Of a stretch of 64,000 nt of DNA, positions 23,448 to 34,800 are shown piece by piece. The notes below the pieces were generated by a model, which saw only the letters and a program-made list of their open reading frames with translations, made no database searches and had not been told where the DNA came from. The stretch comes from Leptodontidium sp. MPI-SDFR-AT-0119 (lineage: Eukaryota; Ascomycota; Leotiomycetes; Helotiales; Leptodontidiaceae), in contig JAHLEZ010000002.1 of the NCBI GenBank assembly GCA_020726505.1, forward strand, positions 1,674,001-1,738,000. The letters are read 5' to 3'. Made by a program: the position numbers and the translations under genes. Each line of letters opens with the position of its first letter. Positions within the stretch are counted from its first letter, which is position 1.

Positions 23448-25488
23448 ATGAATATCAACAGAGCAAACGAACATCCAGAGCGCCAACTTGGGCCTTTGTC
23501 AACTGGAAGACCAGCAAATAGCGATGGCGACCGCCTGGCTGCTCTCGACGAGGATGAAGTTGCGGCAGAGGGAGGAGTTGGGACGAGAACTCCGGAGGTA
23601 GTGCAGAATGAGAAGGAAGGGGAAGTCACTTGGAGGTCTTTGCCGCATAGGAAACAATTGATTATCCTTACGTTGGCACGACTCTCGGAGCCTTTGGTCC
23701 AGACATCGTTGCAGGTGAGTCAATTCGTTGTTCAAACTTTTGCTTTGAGTTCAATCAATAGCTGATATTTTCTGTGTGGCAGGCATATATGTTCTACCAG
23801 CTCAAATCCTTCGATGAAACATTGCCGGACTCCACGGTTGCTACACAGGCTGGGCTACTTGCGAGTAGTTTCACAGGTGCACAGTTCTTGACTGCGATGA
23901 TGTGGGGGAGAATATCAGACTCAGATAGAGGAGGGAGGAAATTGGTACTGTTGATTGGGCTTTCTGGGACAGGTGAGTCGTGGATCCATGATGTGACACA
24001 AAGTCCCGAGTTGACATTGGGCTTTTAGCTATCTCATGTCTGGGGTTTGGGTTCTCGAAGACTTTCTACCAAGCAATATTCTTTCGTACACTTGGTGGAC
24101 TAAGTAATGGCAACATCGGTGTCATGAGGACCATGGTCTCGGAGATTGTACAAGAGAAGAAGTAAGTCTCTATCGGTAATTTTCATTTTTCATCATGGCC
24201 ATGACTGATATCAAAAACAGGTATCAATCGAGAGCCTTCCTACTTTTCCCAATGACTTTCAACATTGGAGTGATCATAGGGCCCATCCTCGGTGGATTAC
24301 TTGCAAACCCGGCTGGAACATACCCAAAGGCATTTGGCCACATGAATTTCTTCATCCACTATCCTTATGCTTTACCAAACATTGTCAGCGCATTTTTCTT
24401 GATCTGTTCAACACTCGGAGTGTTCTTCGGGCTTGCTGAGGTATGTATCCACGCCGGCCTCGTACAAGAATAATCAACTGATCAACTAGACACTCGGATC
24501 TATACGCCATCATGAAGATCTCGGGATGAAATGCAGTCGGAAAATCGGAGAGTTGTTTCGGGGACGCCAATCCCAGGAATTCTCACACGCTTACACCGCT
24601 GTCTCTGGTGACGAAATCGCAACTGAAACAGACCTGGAAATGGCTCCGGCTACGCCAACCACACCGAGCAGACAGAAGGCAATCCCGAGATGGAGACACA
24701 AGCTGCCGTTTCGGAGAATCTTCACCTACAACGTCATCTGTACTCTGGTGGCGCACACCCTCATGGCAACTCACATCGGGACGTTCAACTCTCTCTGGTT
24801 TGTCTTCCTCTCCACTCCCGTCGCCGACCCTGCACGTCCCGACCCACCTGACTTTCACCGCCGCCTCCCTTTCATCTTTACCGGCGGCTTAGGCATGCCT
24901 CCTCGAGATGTGGGTTTTGCTATGGCCATACTCGGCATCATTGGGATATCCATGCAACTCTTCATCTACCCAATCATCAACACGAAGCTGGGAACGGTGA
25001 AAAGCTGGCGCATATTCCTGTACTGCTTTCCAATTGCCTATATCCTCGTCCCGTATTTGTCAATCGTACCATCGAAATCAAAGCCGCCGGCTGAGAAGGA
25101 TGGCCTGTTTGTCTGGTTCTGTCTTTGTGCAGTCCTTTTCATTCAAGTGACAGGGCGAACTTTTGCGCTCCCCGCAACGACTATTTTGGTTAATAACGCG
25201 TCACCCCATCCCTCTGTTTTGGGCACGATGCATGGAATCGGTCAGAGTCTTTCAAGTGCTGGTAGGACTTTTGGACCCTCTGTTGCAGGGGCGTTGTACG
25301 GAGTTGGACTACGAAAGGGTATAGTAGGAGCTGTTTTCTGGGGGCTCGGTGCAATTGCAATTCTCAATTGCATTGCTAGCAACTGGGTCAGGGAAGGAGA
25401 CGGCCATGAAATTGTCCTGGAGGGCGACGAGGAGGCGGAAGCGGAATTCCAAGCCGCAGCCGCGAGGAGAGGTGGAGTCTCAAGGTGA
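23448..25488 (+). CDS. Major facilitator superfamily transporter
   Basis: Five exons (23448-23714, 23783-23972, 24029-24161, 24221-24440, 24490-25488) join in phase to 602 residues. The start is the ATG at 23448 after a non-ATG open frame. An acidic cytosolic N-terminus is followed by twelve hydrophobic segments. The loop 2-3 motif is WGRISDSDRGGRK, the classic MFS G-x-x-x-D-x-x-G-R-R/K signature, and helix 5 has GVIIGPILGGLL. A long hydrophilic loop (about residues 280-340) separates the halves. This pattern fits the fungal drug/peptide-type facilitators related to yeast YCR023C and plant ZIF proteins. Substrate is unknown. Its position 3.4 kb upstream of the PKS allows a metabolite-export role, but the gap argues against a tight cluster. 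Confidence 0.9.
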
Positions 25489-28400
25489 TTATATTGGGAT
25501 ACGTGCATGGGCTAAATATGGCTTGGTACAGCAAGCAGGAACAAGGTATATGATAAACGATGAACGATTAGACGATAGATGAGATATGCCAGACAAATTT
25601 CAATAGAATATTTAGTTCTTGCGCCATGATTTTCAACCCACGCAAATCCACTGGGGGTCTTGCAGCAAGTTCTGGTATCTACTTCAACAGGATGCCCTGA
25701 AGCCATTTCTAACTCGTCTCGACATTTCGCCCGAAACTCTGTCTAAATGAAGAAAATACACACTGCCAGCAATAAAGTCATAGATTAAATCTCCTTGGGT
25801 ACCAATTCACATTCCAAGTTAGGTATCATCATTGGCCCTGATGTGCAGATCTGCAGCGCACCCTCTTACCAAGCCGACGGGACTTGATAAATCATTTCCC
25901 TCTCGGATCTGATCCCGGACGAGCTGCGTCCGCGCATAGAAGCACGAAACGATGCATTTCGTCCTTCTTCATTTAGTGAGCAGCAGCGAGGACTTCGTCT
26001 AAACGACCCACGTCTGGTTACACGTCCTGAATTGCATTGCGGGAAAGTAAAACCGGTGCGTCGGTATGCCTGTTGCACGCACTGCACGTCTTCAGTGCGT
26101 CTTGTCTTGAATGCCAAGATTCGAATTGGCAAATACCTGGACCTGGTCACCGCGTTTGCTGGGAAGATACTGTGCAGTATTGTGTTGAACTGAGCTGCAC
26201 CTCTGCTGCACTTTTGGACTTGCATGGACCTCGTATGTCTAAGACTGACTTTTTGAGATTATTTCCGTCTCCCTTGACCTCGCTTGCATTGCATTGGTCG
26301 ACTTGCCCCAGTCACTTAGCCCTGCAGGAGATCTCCACCGAACTCTCGACATCAGTGAATCAGGGCTTTTCAATCTATCTTCTGCGCCATTATTCCCAGC
26401 CGGAGAATCCCTGGGAACTCGGTCGGCTCAATGGTTGAAGGGTAGGCCCGCCGTGGCGCTCATTTGCTGCATCGTACTACTCGCTCGCATGCGTGGACGA
26501 ATTACGAACTGTTGAGATAGACAAACGGCTCGGAAGTAATTGACACATGGACACCATGGTATGCATCAACAGGCTATGTTCTAAATACTTGAGACATTCC
26601 GTTATCGCGCCGCCCGAAACTTTGTTCCATGAGGGGCGTCTTTGAACCCCTCCTCCGATCCCCCACCTTGAAGTCTTAAATTGGGGTTAGCAATAATAGA
26701 AAGAGTCCAACCAGTAAGTAGCCGGCGCTTAGGGATTTAAAAAACCTTCTGCAAGTCTTTCCATGTCCGGCTATTGGTAGAGAGAAATGCCGCTTACTTT
26801 TTAGTATATTTGTAACTGCTGAGAACTGACAGATAAAGTCTGAAAGTCCGGCGGATTTAGAACTAGAAAGATCAGAGAGTTCGTTCGATTCTTTTTCGTA
26901 AGGATCATATGATGACTCGGCCAAAATGGGGGCCAGTGTAGAGGAGCATGTGGAGGGCATTTCTATTCCCATCGTTCTTCTCCGAGGTGGCCCAAGAAGT
27001 CAAACTCTAAGCTGCATACAGGCCTGTCCATGAAATGTCTGTGCGAATTCATGGTGCCTTCCCGTCGCGGGCCGCAACGGATCGTTGTCTTCAACCATGC
27101 CCTTGATCATATTAACTTTGCACTTAAGCAGTAAGGATAGACATTCGGATGAGTCTGGAACTCACCCAGTCATGCTCTATTGTAGGGCTGTCCCCAATTC
27201 TCTGGGGATTGCCAGAGAGTGCGGAGGAGGGGGATAGACGGCCTGGAGCAATAAGGTAGCTACTTACCCGTGATCTAAACATCACGTGGAAAACTCTATT
27301 CTCACCGCTTGTCTGTGGCATCAGGTTCTTCTACCACTCCATGGCCAGACAACTCCACTTCAACCTCCTCTGACCATCTGCCGACCTTTGCCACCAACAA
27401 TGACATCCACTTCCATCTACATATCATCTATCTCCATGGTGCAATCGCCTTCCCAATTCGAACCGGGGTACGTCCATCTTAGGATGCACAGCTGCACGAC
27501 TACAGCAAGGGACGCTGCCCGCCAATGGCAATGTGCAGATGTAGTCCGACATCGCGGAGACGACTAGTACCTACGAAAGACGAACCTACCACGGGCAGAC
27601 CTGCCCCTCCATGACGCCCGCTGTCGCGCCCATGCCGTCAACTCCCACCGTGGTACTGGAATAGAACAACGAATGGAGCTGTTCGCAGAAAACCCCGCGA
27701 CTTGACGTCTCCAACAGCCAATGGATAGAGCCAATTCGTCCCCGGGACCTACCTATCAACGTCGTATTGATCTGGTCTCAAACCCGGGAAACGCGAGATG
27801 GGTACTTTGAAGTATCTCGATGTCGCCTCGGCCTTCCCACAATGCCGCTGCTGAAGAATGGCTCCATGCACCCAGGCGGGGTCGATTCTTACCGGACAGC
27901 GGGCCGTTCCAAGCAAAGGGTTCGATGACAGATGCAAGAAAGGACTGCCACGCGGATAGCCTTGAACTGTCTTGAGTTGGAAAGGCTGGCCTGCAGACCG
28001 TTCCATCATCAGCCAGTCTGATGGTGACACGAACTCCCCTGAACCTAACTTCTCCAGAGGTATTGGTTACGTGAAAGTTCAACTATCCCAAGCTGGGCAA
28101 CGGAATTGCCCCTCTCGGTACTCCAAGAACGCCCGGCTGGCTGGTTTCTACACTAACCTCGAGAGGACCGAACATCGATTGTGCATCCTCCTTACTGTGC
28201 TGTCTCTATTTTCAGTTTGGTGTGGAAACAGCGCCCATGATGTCTATATCTGGGCTGAATGGTGGGGCTAAAGACATCCTCTTGTCCAGTCGACGAGATC
28301 TCGGTGCGAAGGCGGCCCCATTGCCGAACTCTAAACATTGCCATGGCACTCGGTTTAATTTGTTATTGCTCTTACACTCGCCCGGAAAACATATCTCCTG

Positions 28401-28899
28401 CACTTGATGACCCTCTTGAGTCGAAATCCCGCTGCTTCATGCACAGAGAAGAGCTTAGACTTTGATCTTGCAGATATCCCTCCCAGAAAAGGCTAAGCAG
28501 CCCCCTCAAACTGATTCTGAAGCAGCGCAGAACCTGTAGCAAGCCTCATTCAGTGAATTCGATGGCTTGGGATCTTTTATCTAGCCGCTGGCCTGTATCC
28601 AGGCTTGTCTAGATGTCGATGAAAGAAGTTGAGCAATTGCTTAAAACCCCTCCCACTTCTCTGTCTTCTCCAGTCCCACCCCTTCATATTGCTTCACTCT
28701 TTGTGCGTTGCGAGCTTCCTTTTGAAGCCTCTCCCCTCTCTTTGCACAGCTTCATATACGCAGTTCTTTGTGTCCCTTCTCAATCTCCTCTTACCCCGCG
28801 ACCTTGCGTCGTTGTTGGATTCACTACATCTAGCTCTGGAGCACGGTCCAATCGTTCTCGGCCCGTGGGAAGTCTGGAGCGACTGCTCAATGCTGGACG
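25489..28899. other. 3.4-kb stretch without supported genes
   Basis: Many short overlapping frames occur on both strands (for example 25866-26225 -, 26037-26438 +, 27756-28082 -), but none has a recognised domain, an in-phase multi-exon model or consistent codon use. Base composition is more even than in the AT-rich spacers elsewhere in the window, so it may contain decayed coding or repeat-derived sequence. The last few hundred bases should include the PKS promoter; no clear TATA box was identified. Confidence 0.5.
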
Positions 28900-31800
28900 A
28901 TGAGTCCCCTCAATGAGCCCATCGCAATAATTGGTACTGGTTGCCGTTTCCCTGGACAATCGAACACATCCGCAAAGCTATGGGAACTTCTCAGTCAACC
29001 AAGGGAACTCTCTATTCCAATCCCTCCAAGTAGATTCAACGCGAATGGTTTCTATCACCCGGATGGCTTCCATCATGGCACTTCGAACGTTCAAAAATCA
29101 TACTTCCTATCCGAAGATGTCCGGAAATTCGACTCCCAGTTCTTCAATATATCTACCGCAGAAGCAGAATCAATGGACCCCCAACAACGGCAACTTTTAG
29201 AAGTTGTCTTCGAGGCCATGGAATCCGCAAATCTGACTATGGAGGAAATGCGTGGAACAGCAACAGCTGTCTACGTAGGGCTGATGTGCGATGATTATTC
29301 TGGTCTTATATTCGCCGATATGGAAACCCTGCCAACTTACGGCGCCACCGGCGCGGCCCGCAGCATCCTTTCAAATCGGATCTCTTATTTTTTTGATTGG
29401 ACCGGGCCGTCAATGACAATCGACAGTGCTTGTTCGTCCAGTTTGGTAGCGGTGCATCAAGCGGTCCAAACACTCAGAAATGGTGAGTGTCGGGTTGCTA
29501 TGGCTGCAGGTGCAAATCTCATTCTCAGCGCGCGTATGTTCGTTGCTGAAAGTAAGCTGAAAATGCTGTCTCCGAATGGTCGCTCTCGAATGTGGGATGC
29601 TGGTGGCGATGGTTATGCGCGCGGAGAGGGTATCGCCGCGGTCATGTTGAAAAGACTAAGTGATGCCATCGCCGACGGCGATCACATAGAGTGTGTTATC
29701 CGTGAAACAAGTGTAAATCAAGGCGGCCGATCGACGGGACTCACAGTACCAAATCCTGTTGCTCAAGTAAACCTCATCCGTCAGACCTACGCTAAAGCTG
29801 GTCTTGACCTAAACTGTTCGGAAGATAGGCCGCAATATTTCCAAGCCCACGGGACAGGCACCAAGGTTGGAGACTTGAATGAAGCGACCGCGATACACAA
29901 CACATTCTTTGGAAAACCCGAAGACATGGACAAAGAAAAGCTCTTTGTTGGAAGTATAAAGACTGTCATTGGCCACTCAGAAGGAGCTGCCGGGATTGCT
30001 GGGATGCTGGAAGCTGCCCTCGCTGTAAGTTTACCCTCCCGTTGTCACTCCCAATTGCCTCAATTGACTTCACAAAATCACCAAAATCTTCTTGAGATTG
30101 AAAAACAGTTCTTGTATGTTCTCTCGAGGCCAGAGCTAACTCTACTATTTTTTATCAAAGGTCAAACACGGAATGATACCCCCCAACCTTCATTTCGAAA
30201 CACTTAATCCCAAGTTGGAGCCGTTCATCCACCACCTCGAAGTCCCTACCAAGGCGCAAAAGTGGCCCAGTACTCGTAATGAAGTACGAAGAGCAAGTGT
30301 GAATAGGTATGTTGTCCATGTTCTGATTCCTCAACATAAAGCTAATATGCTCCCAGTTTTGGTTTCGGCGGCACAAACGCACATGTGATCCTGGAAAATG
30401 CCCCTGAACTCCCCAGAATAGCCGCATCTGCATCATCGATTGTTGCACTTCCGTTTACATATTCCGCGGCCTCGGAACGGTCTCTCGGGTCGCTGCTTTT
30501 CAACTACTCGCAGTTTCTAAGTGACAACCCAGAAGCAGATCTTCACGCTCTGGCCTGGACCCTCCTCTCTCGACGATCAGTCTTCACTCATAAAGTATCC
30601 TTCACTGCAAAAAGCACGTCAGAGCTCCGAGCGAAGCTGGACGATGAGCTGGAACATAGGGCGAACGGGACCTCAAAGGCAATTTCCTCCCGTCCTACCA
30701 GCAAGCCGAAACGAATTCTGGGTGTCTTTACCGGGCAAGGGGCTCAATGGCCCGGCATGGGCTGGGATCTAATATCAGCATCATCTTTGGGAAAGTCGAC
30801 ACTTCAAAAGCTGGAAGAATCTCTGGCTAGTCTTCCTGCAGACCACAGGCCACAGTGGTCTCTGGAAGCTGAGCTGTCTGCACCGGCATCGGCGTCCCGC
30901 GTAGCCGAAGCTATCATCTCGCAGCCCTTGTGCACGGCTATTCAGATCATCCTAGTCGATCATTTACGAGCAGCAGGAGTTGGCTTCTCTGGTGTGGTGG
31001 GCCACTCCTCAGGAGAAATAGGTGCAGCTTATGCCGCCGGATTCATCTCCGCCGACGCAGCCATCAAGATCTCCTACTACAGAGGCTTCTTTGCCCACCT
31101 TTCTGGGGCCGGAGTGAAAGGCTCCATGATTGCTGTTGGCATCTCGAGGGCTGATGCTGTCGAATTCTGCCAGCTTCCGCAGTTCAGTCGACGGGTTGTT
31201 GTTGCAGCTAGTAATTCTTCCACAAGTGTTACACTTTCTGGAGATGCAGATGCTGTCGATGAAGCAAAGGAGTACTTCGATGGGAAAGAGATATTTGCAA
31301 GAATATTGAAAGTGGACACTGCGTACCACTCTCACCATATGATTCCTTGCGCAGAACCATACCTTCAAGCACTCAGGGACTGCAACATTGAACTGTTACC
31401 GAGATCAGATGATGCTTGCAAGTGGTACTCTAGTGCCCATGAGGGGGAGATTATGGATGCTCGAGAAGCTTTGCTGGGTTCATACTGGATGGATAACATG
31501 CTTAACGCAGTTTTGTTTTCCCAGGCCGTGGAAAGCTCGCTTACGAACAGTTCATATGACTTCGCAATCGAAGTTGGTCCTCATCCTGCCCTCAAAGGAC
31601 CAGCTCTGCAGACGATCCAGGAAATCACCGCATCCAAGAAGCCGCTGCCCTATGTTGGTTTATTAGGGCGCGGTAAGACGGGTGTTGAAACATTTGCGGA
31701 TGCGCTTGGTTCTCTCTGGATGCATTTTGGCTCCAAGTCATTTGACGTCGAATCCTTTGATCAACTGTTCCACGGCAAAGCTTCACACTCTGCAGTCCAA

Positions 31801-34800
31801 GGCCTCCCAACTTACCCGTGGGACCATGAACGCACTCTCTGGTTTGAGTCTCGTGGGTCTAGAGAAACTCGTTCCCGCGCAGAAGCACCCCACGAGCTTT
31901 TAGGGATCGTGACAAACGACCAGGCCGAAGGCGAATACAAATGGCGGAACTATCTGAAGCTGAGCGAACTCCCTTGGCTTAGTGGCCATCAAATTCAAGG
32001 TCAGACAATCTTCCCTGCAGCTGGGTATCTTGTCATGGCGCTTGAAGCTTCCAAAACCGTAGCAAATGGTAGGGAAGTCAGATTGATCGAAATAAAAAAT
32101 TTCAACATTCTGCAGGCGATCTCAATTAATGACGATGCCTCAGGTGTGGAGACTTTGTTCAGCGTCAATAATGTTGTTTCGGGCTCCAAGAGAGAAGTTC
32201 TCACAGCGGATTTCGTCTGCCATGCTTGTTTGAGCAGGGACACTGGATCACTCGTTTTGGTCAGCTTGGGCAAAATCATCTTGCATTTTGGCGCGCCTTC
32301 AGCTGCTGTTCTTCCAAGAAAAAGTCTGGCTGTGATCAACGACCTGCGTGAGGTTAACATTGACACTTTCTACGATTCGCTTGGTGACGTGGGGTATGGC
32401 TACACAGAATCATTTAGGGGAATCTCATTTCTGGAGCAGAAGTTGGATACCTCGACTGGGCTTATTGTTGATGCGAACTCTACCGCGCCTGATTCATCTA
32501 TGATGATGCATCCCGGAACTCTGGACTCTGCTATCCAGACTCTATTTGCGTGTCTCGGGACGCCAGGTGATGGTAGCCTTTGGACACTCCATGTCCCAGT
32601 CACGATCAGAAACATTCGTGTCAACCCCGCCATCTGCTCGGCTGACTCTGATAGCCAGCAAACAGAAGTCATCTTCGACGCAGCTCTCGCCGAGAGTGGC
32701 TCCGACACCCTTTGCGGCGATGTTACTTTGTATGATATCGAAACCCGAAATGCTATCTGCCAAATAGAAGGTATTGAAGTCAAACCTCTCATGCCAGCAA
32801 CACCAGCAGATGACCGATTGCTGTTTCACGAACTTGTCTGGGGTACTGCGGAGCCCGATGCTGCTTTGGTATATCGAAAGGCTGGATTCTCCGCTACTGA
32901 GATACAGAAAGCGGAGACCCTGGAAAAGATTTGCTTGTACTATTTGAAGCAGTTGCTTGATTGTACGTCGATTGAAGAGCAGAAACAGTCGGGTTGGCAT
33001 GGCAAGAGGATTCTTGCTTTTGCGGCTCATGTTGTTGATGAGACACAAGCGAGGAGACATGCTTCTTGTAAACCTGAGTGGCTGGACAACACCTGGGTAG
33101 ATATTCAGTTGGTTGCTGATCAGTGAGTACTCAATTCAAAATATCGTGATGGGACCCCGCTAATCGAATTCAGGTACGCAGCAGATGTCGACTGCAGACT
33201 TCTCCATGTCGTTGGCACGAAGCTGATCCCATTCATCAGAGGCGAGACCTCGATTTTAGAGCACATGAGGCAAGACAGCCTTTTAGACCTGTACTACCAG
33301 AACTCGGAGCTTTTGGAATATAATCTGTATGCTGGATTGATTGCGGAACAGATTGCATTCAGGTACCCCCTAATTAAGATTTTGGAAATTGGTAAGGACG
33401 AACCTGCCTGGAGGAATTCTGATGGAGACTAACTTCGATAGGTGGCGGTACTGGCGGTATCACCAGGTCTATTTTGAAGCATATTGACAACAAATATTCG
33501 TCGTATACTTTCACGGATATCTCTGTTGGATTCTTCGAGGAGGCACAGGAGACTTTCAAGCACCATGGCCGAATCATCTATGAAGCTCTTGACATCGAGC
33601 GCGACCCCACGACCCAAGGCTTCACGGAACATTCATATGATCTTGTCATCGCCTCTAATGTCCTTCACGCTACCAAGATCCTCGACAATACCATGACAAA
33701 TGTACGAAAATTGCTGAAGCCAGGAGGGAAACTCCTGGTTCTCGAGGCTGTTGATAATGGCGCCGCTCGCGTCGGATTCAGCTTTTGTGGTGTGCCTGGC
33801 TGGTGGGCAGGAGCAGATGATGGCCGTGAGTTGACTCCACTCATTACACCAGGTCAATGGGACTCGTTGCTTCTCAGAAACGGATTCTCCGGACTTGATA
33901 CAATAACGCCCGGTACGGAATCTGTGTATCAACCCGTCGCAGTGTTCATCTCCACTGCCGTCGATGAGCAAATCGAACTCTTGCAAAAGCCCTTGGCTCT
34001 GGCTGGACCGAAGCCACAACTCGATACACTTTTCTTGGTGGGCGGGAAATCGAGTACTGCGAAGCAATTGACGGAAGACTTGAAAGTGATTCTTCAGCCA
34101 TGGACAACCAATATCAAAACTCTGGAATCACTCGATGACATTCATAGAATGGATGATTTCTCAATGGTCCACGTCCTGAACCTTGCTGAACTCGACGCAC
34201 CGATCTTTGAAGAATTCACATCAGATCGTCTAGAGTCCTTCAAATCGCTGTTGAATATATCGAAGAGTTTCCTTTGGGTCACTGCAGGAAGCAAATCAGA
34301 CCGACCATACTCGAACATGGCGCTCGGCATCGGACGAACACTCGTACATGAGATGCCGCATCTGCGTCTTCAAGTCCTGGATGCAGCCCAGGTTGAAGAG
34401 TTGAGTGCTCCTCTGCTCGCAGAAGCTTTCCTGAGGATTGTTTTGGCAGAGACCTGGGAGAATGACATTTATGCCCCTGAGCGAATGTGGTCGAACGAGC
34501 CAGAGCTGTGGCTTGAAGATGGCCGGTTCCATATCACACGAGTGGTACCAGATAAGGCGGCTAACAATAGACTCATGTCTAACAGGCGTGTCATTGAGGA
34601 AGATGTCTGCGTCGACGACAATGTTTTGGAAGTCACCCATGACGGAGCCTCGTACGAACTGCAGCGATCGCTGTCTGAAACTCGTTTATCTGACCTCGAA
34701 GATATCACTACAATCCGAGTCACGCACTCCACCTTAATGGCAATGAAAGTTGGATCAGCCGGCTTCATTCATCTTGTTCTGGGCGAGATGGCGGGTGTTG

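Noticed and set aside
25860..26240. Minus-strand Arg/Ser/Cys-rich frame suggestive of a zinc-cluster protein
   Set aside because: Cys spacing does not fit any zinc motif and no splice model extends it.
27440..27480. Minus-strand GGTTCGAATT resembling a tRNA T-loop
   Set aside because: The flanks do not form the five-base stem and no anticodon arm is present at the right distance.
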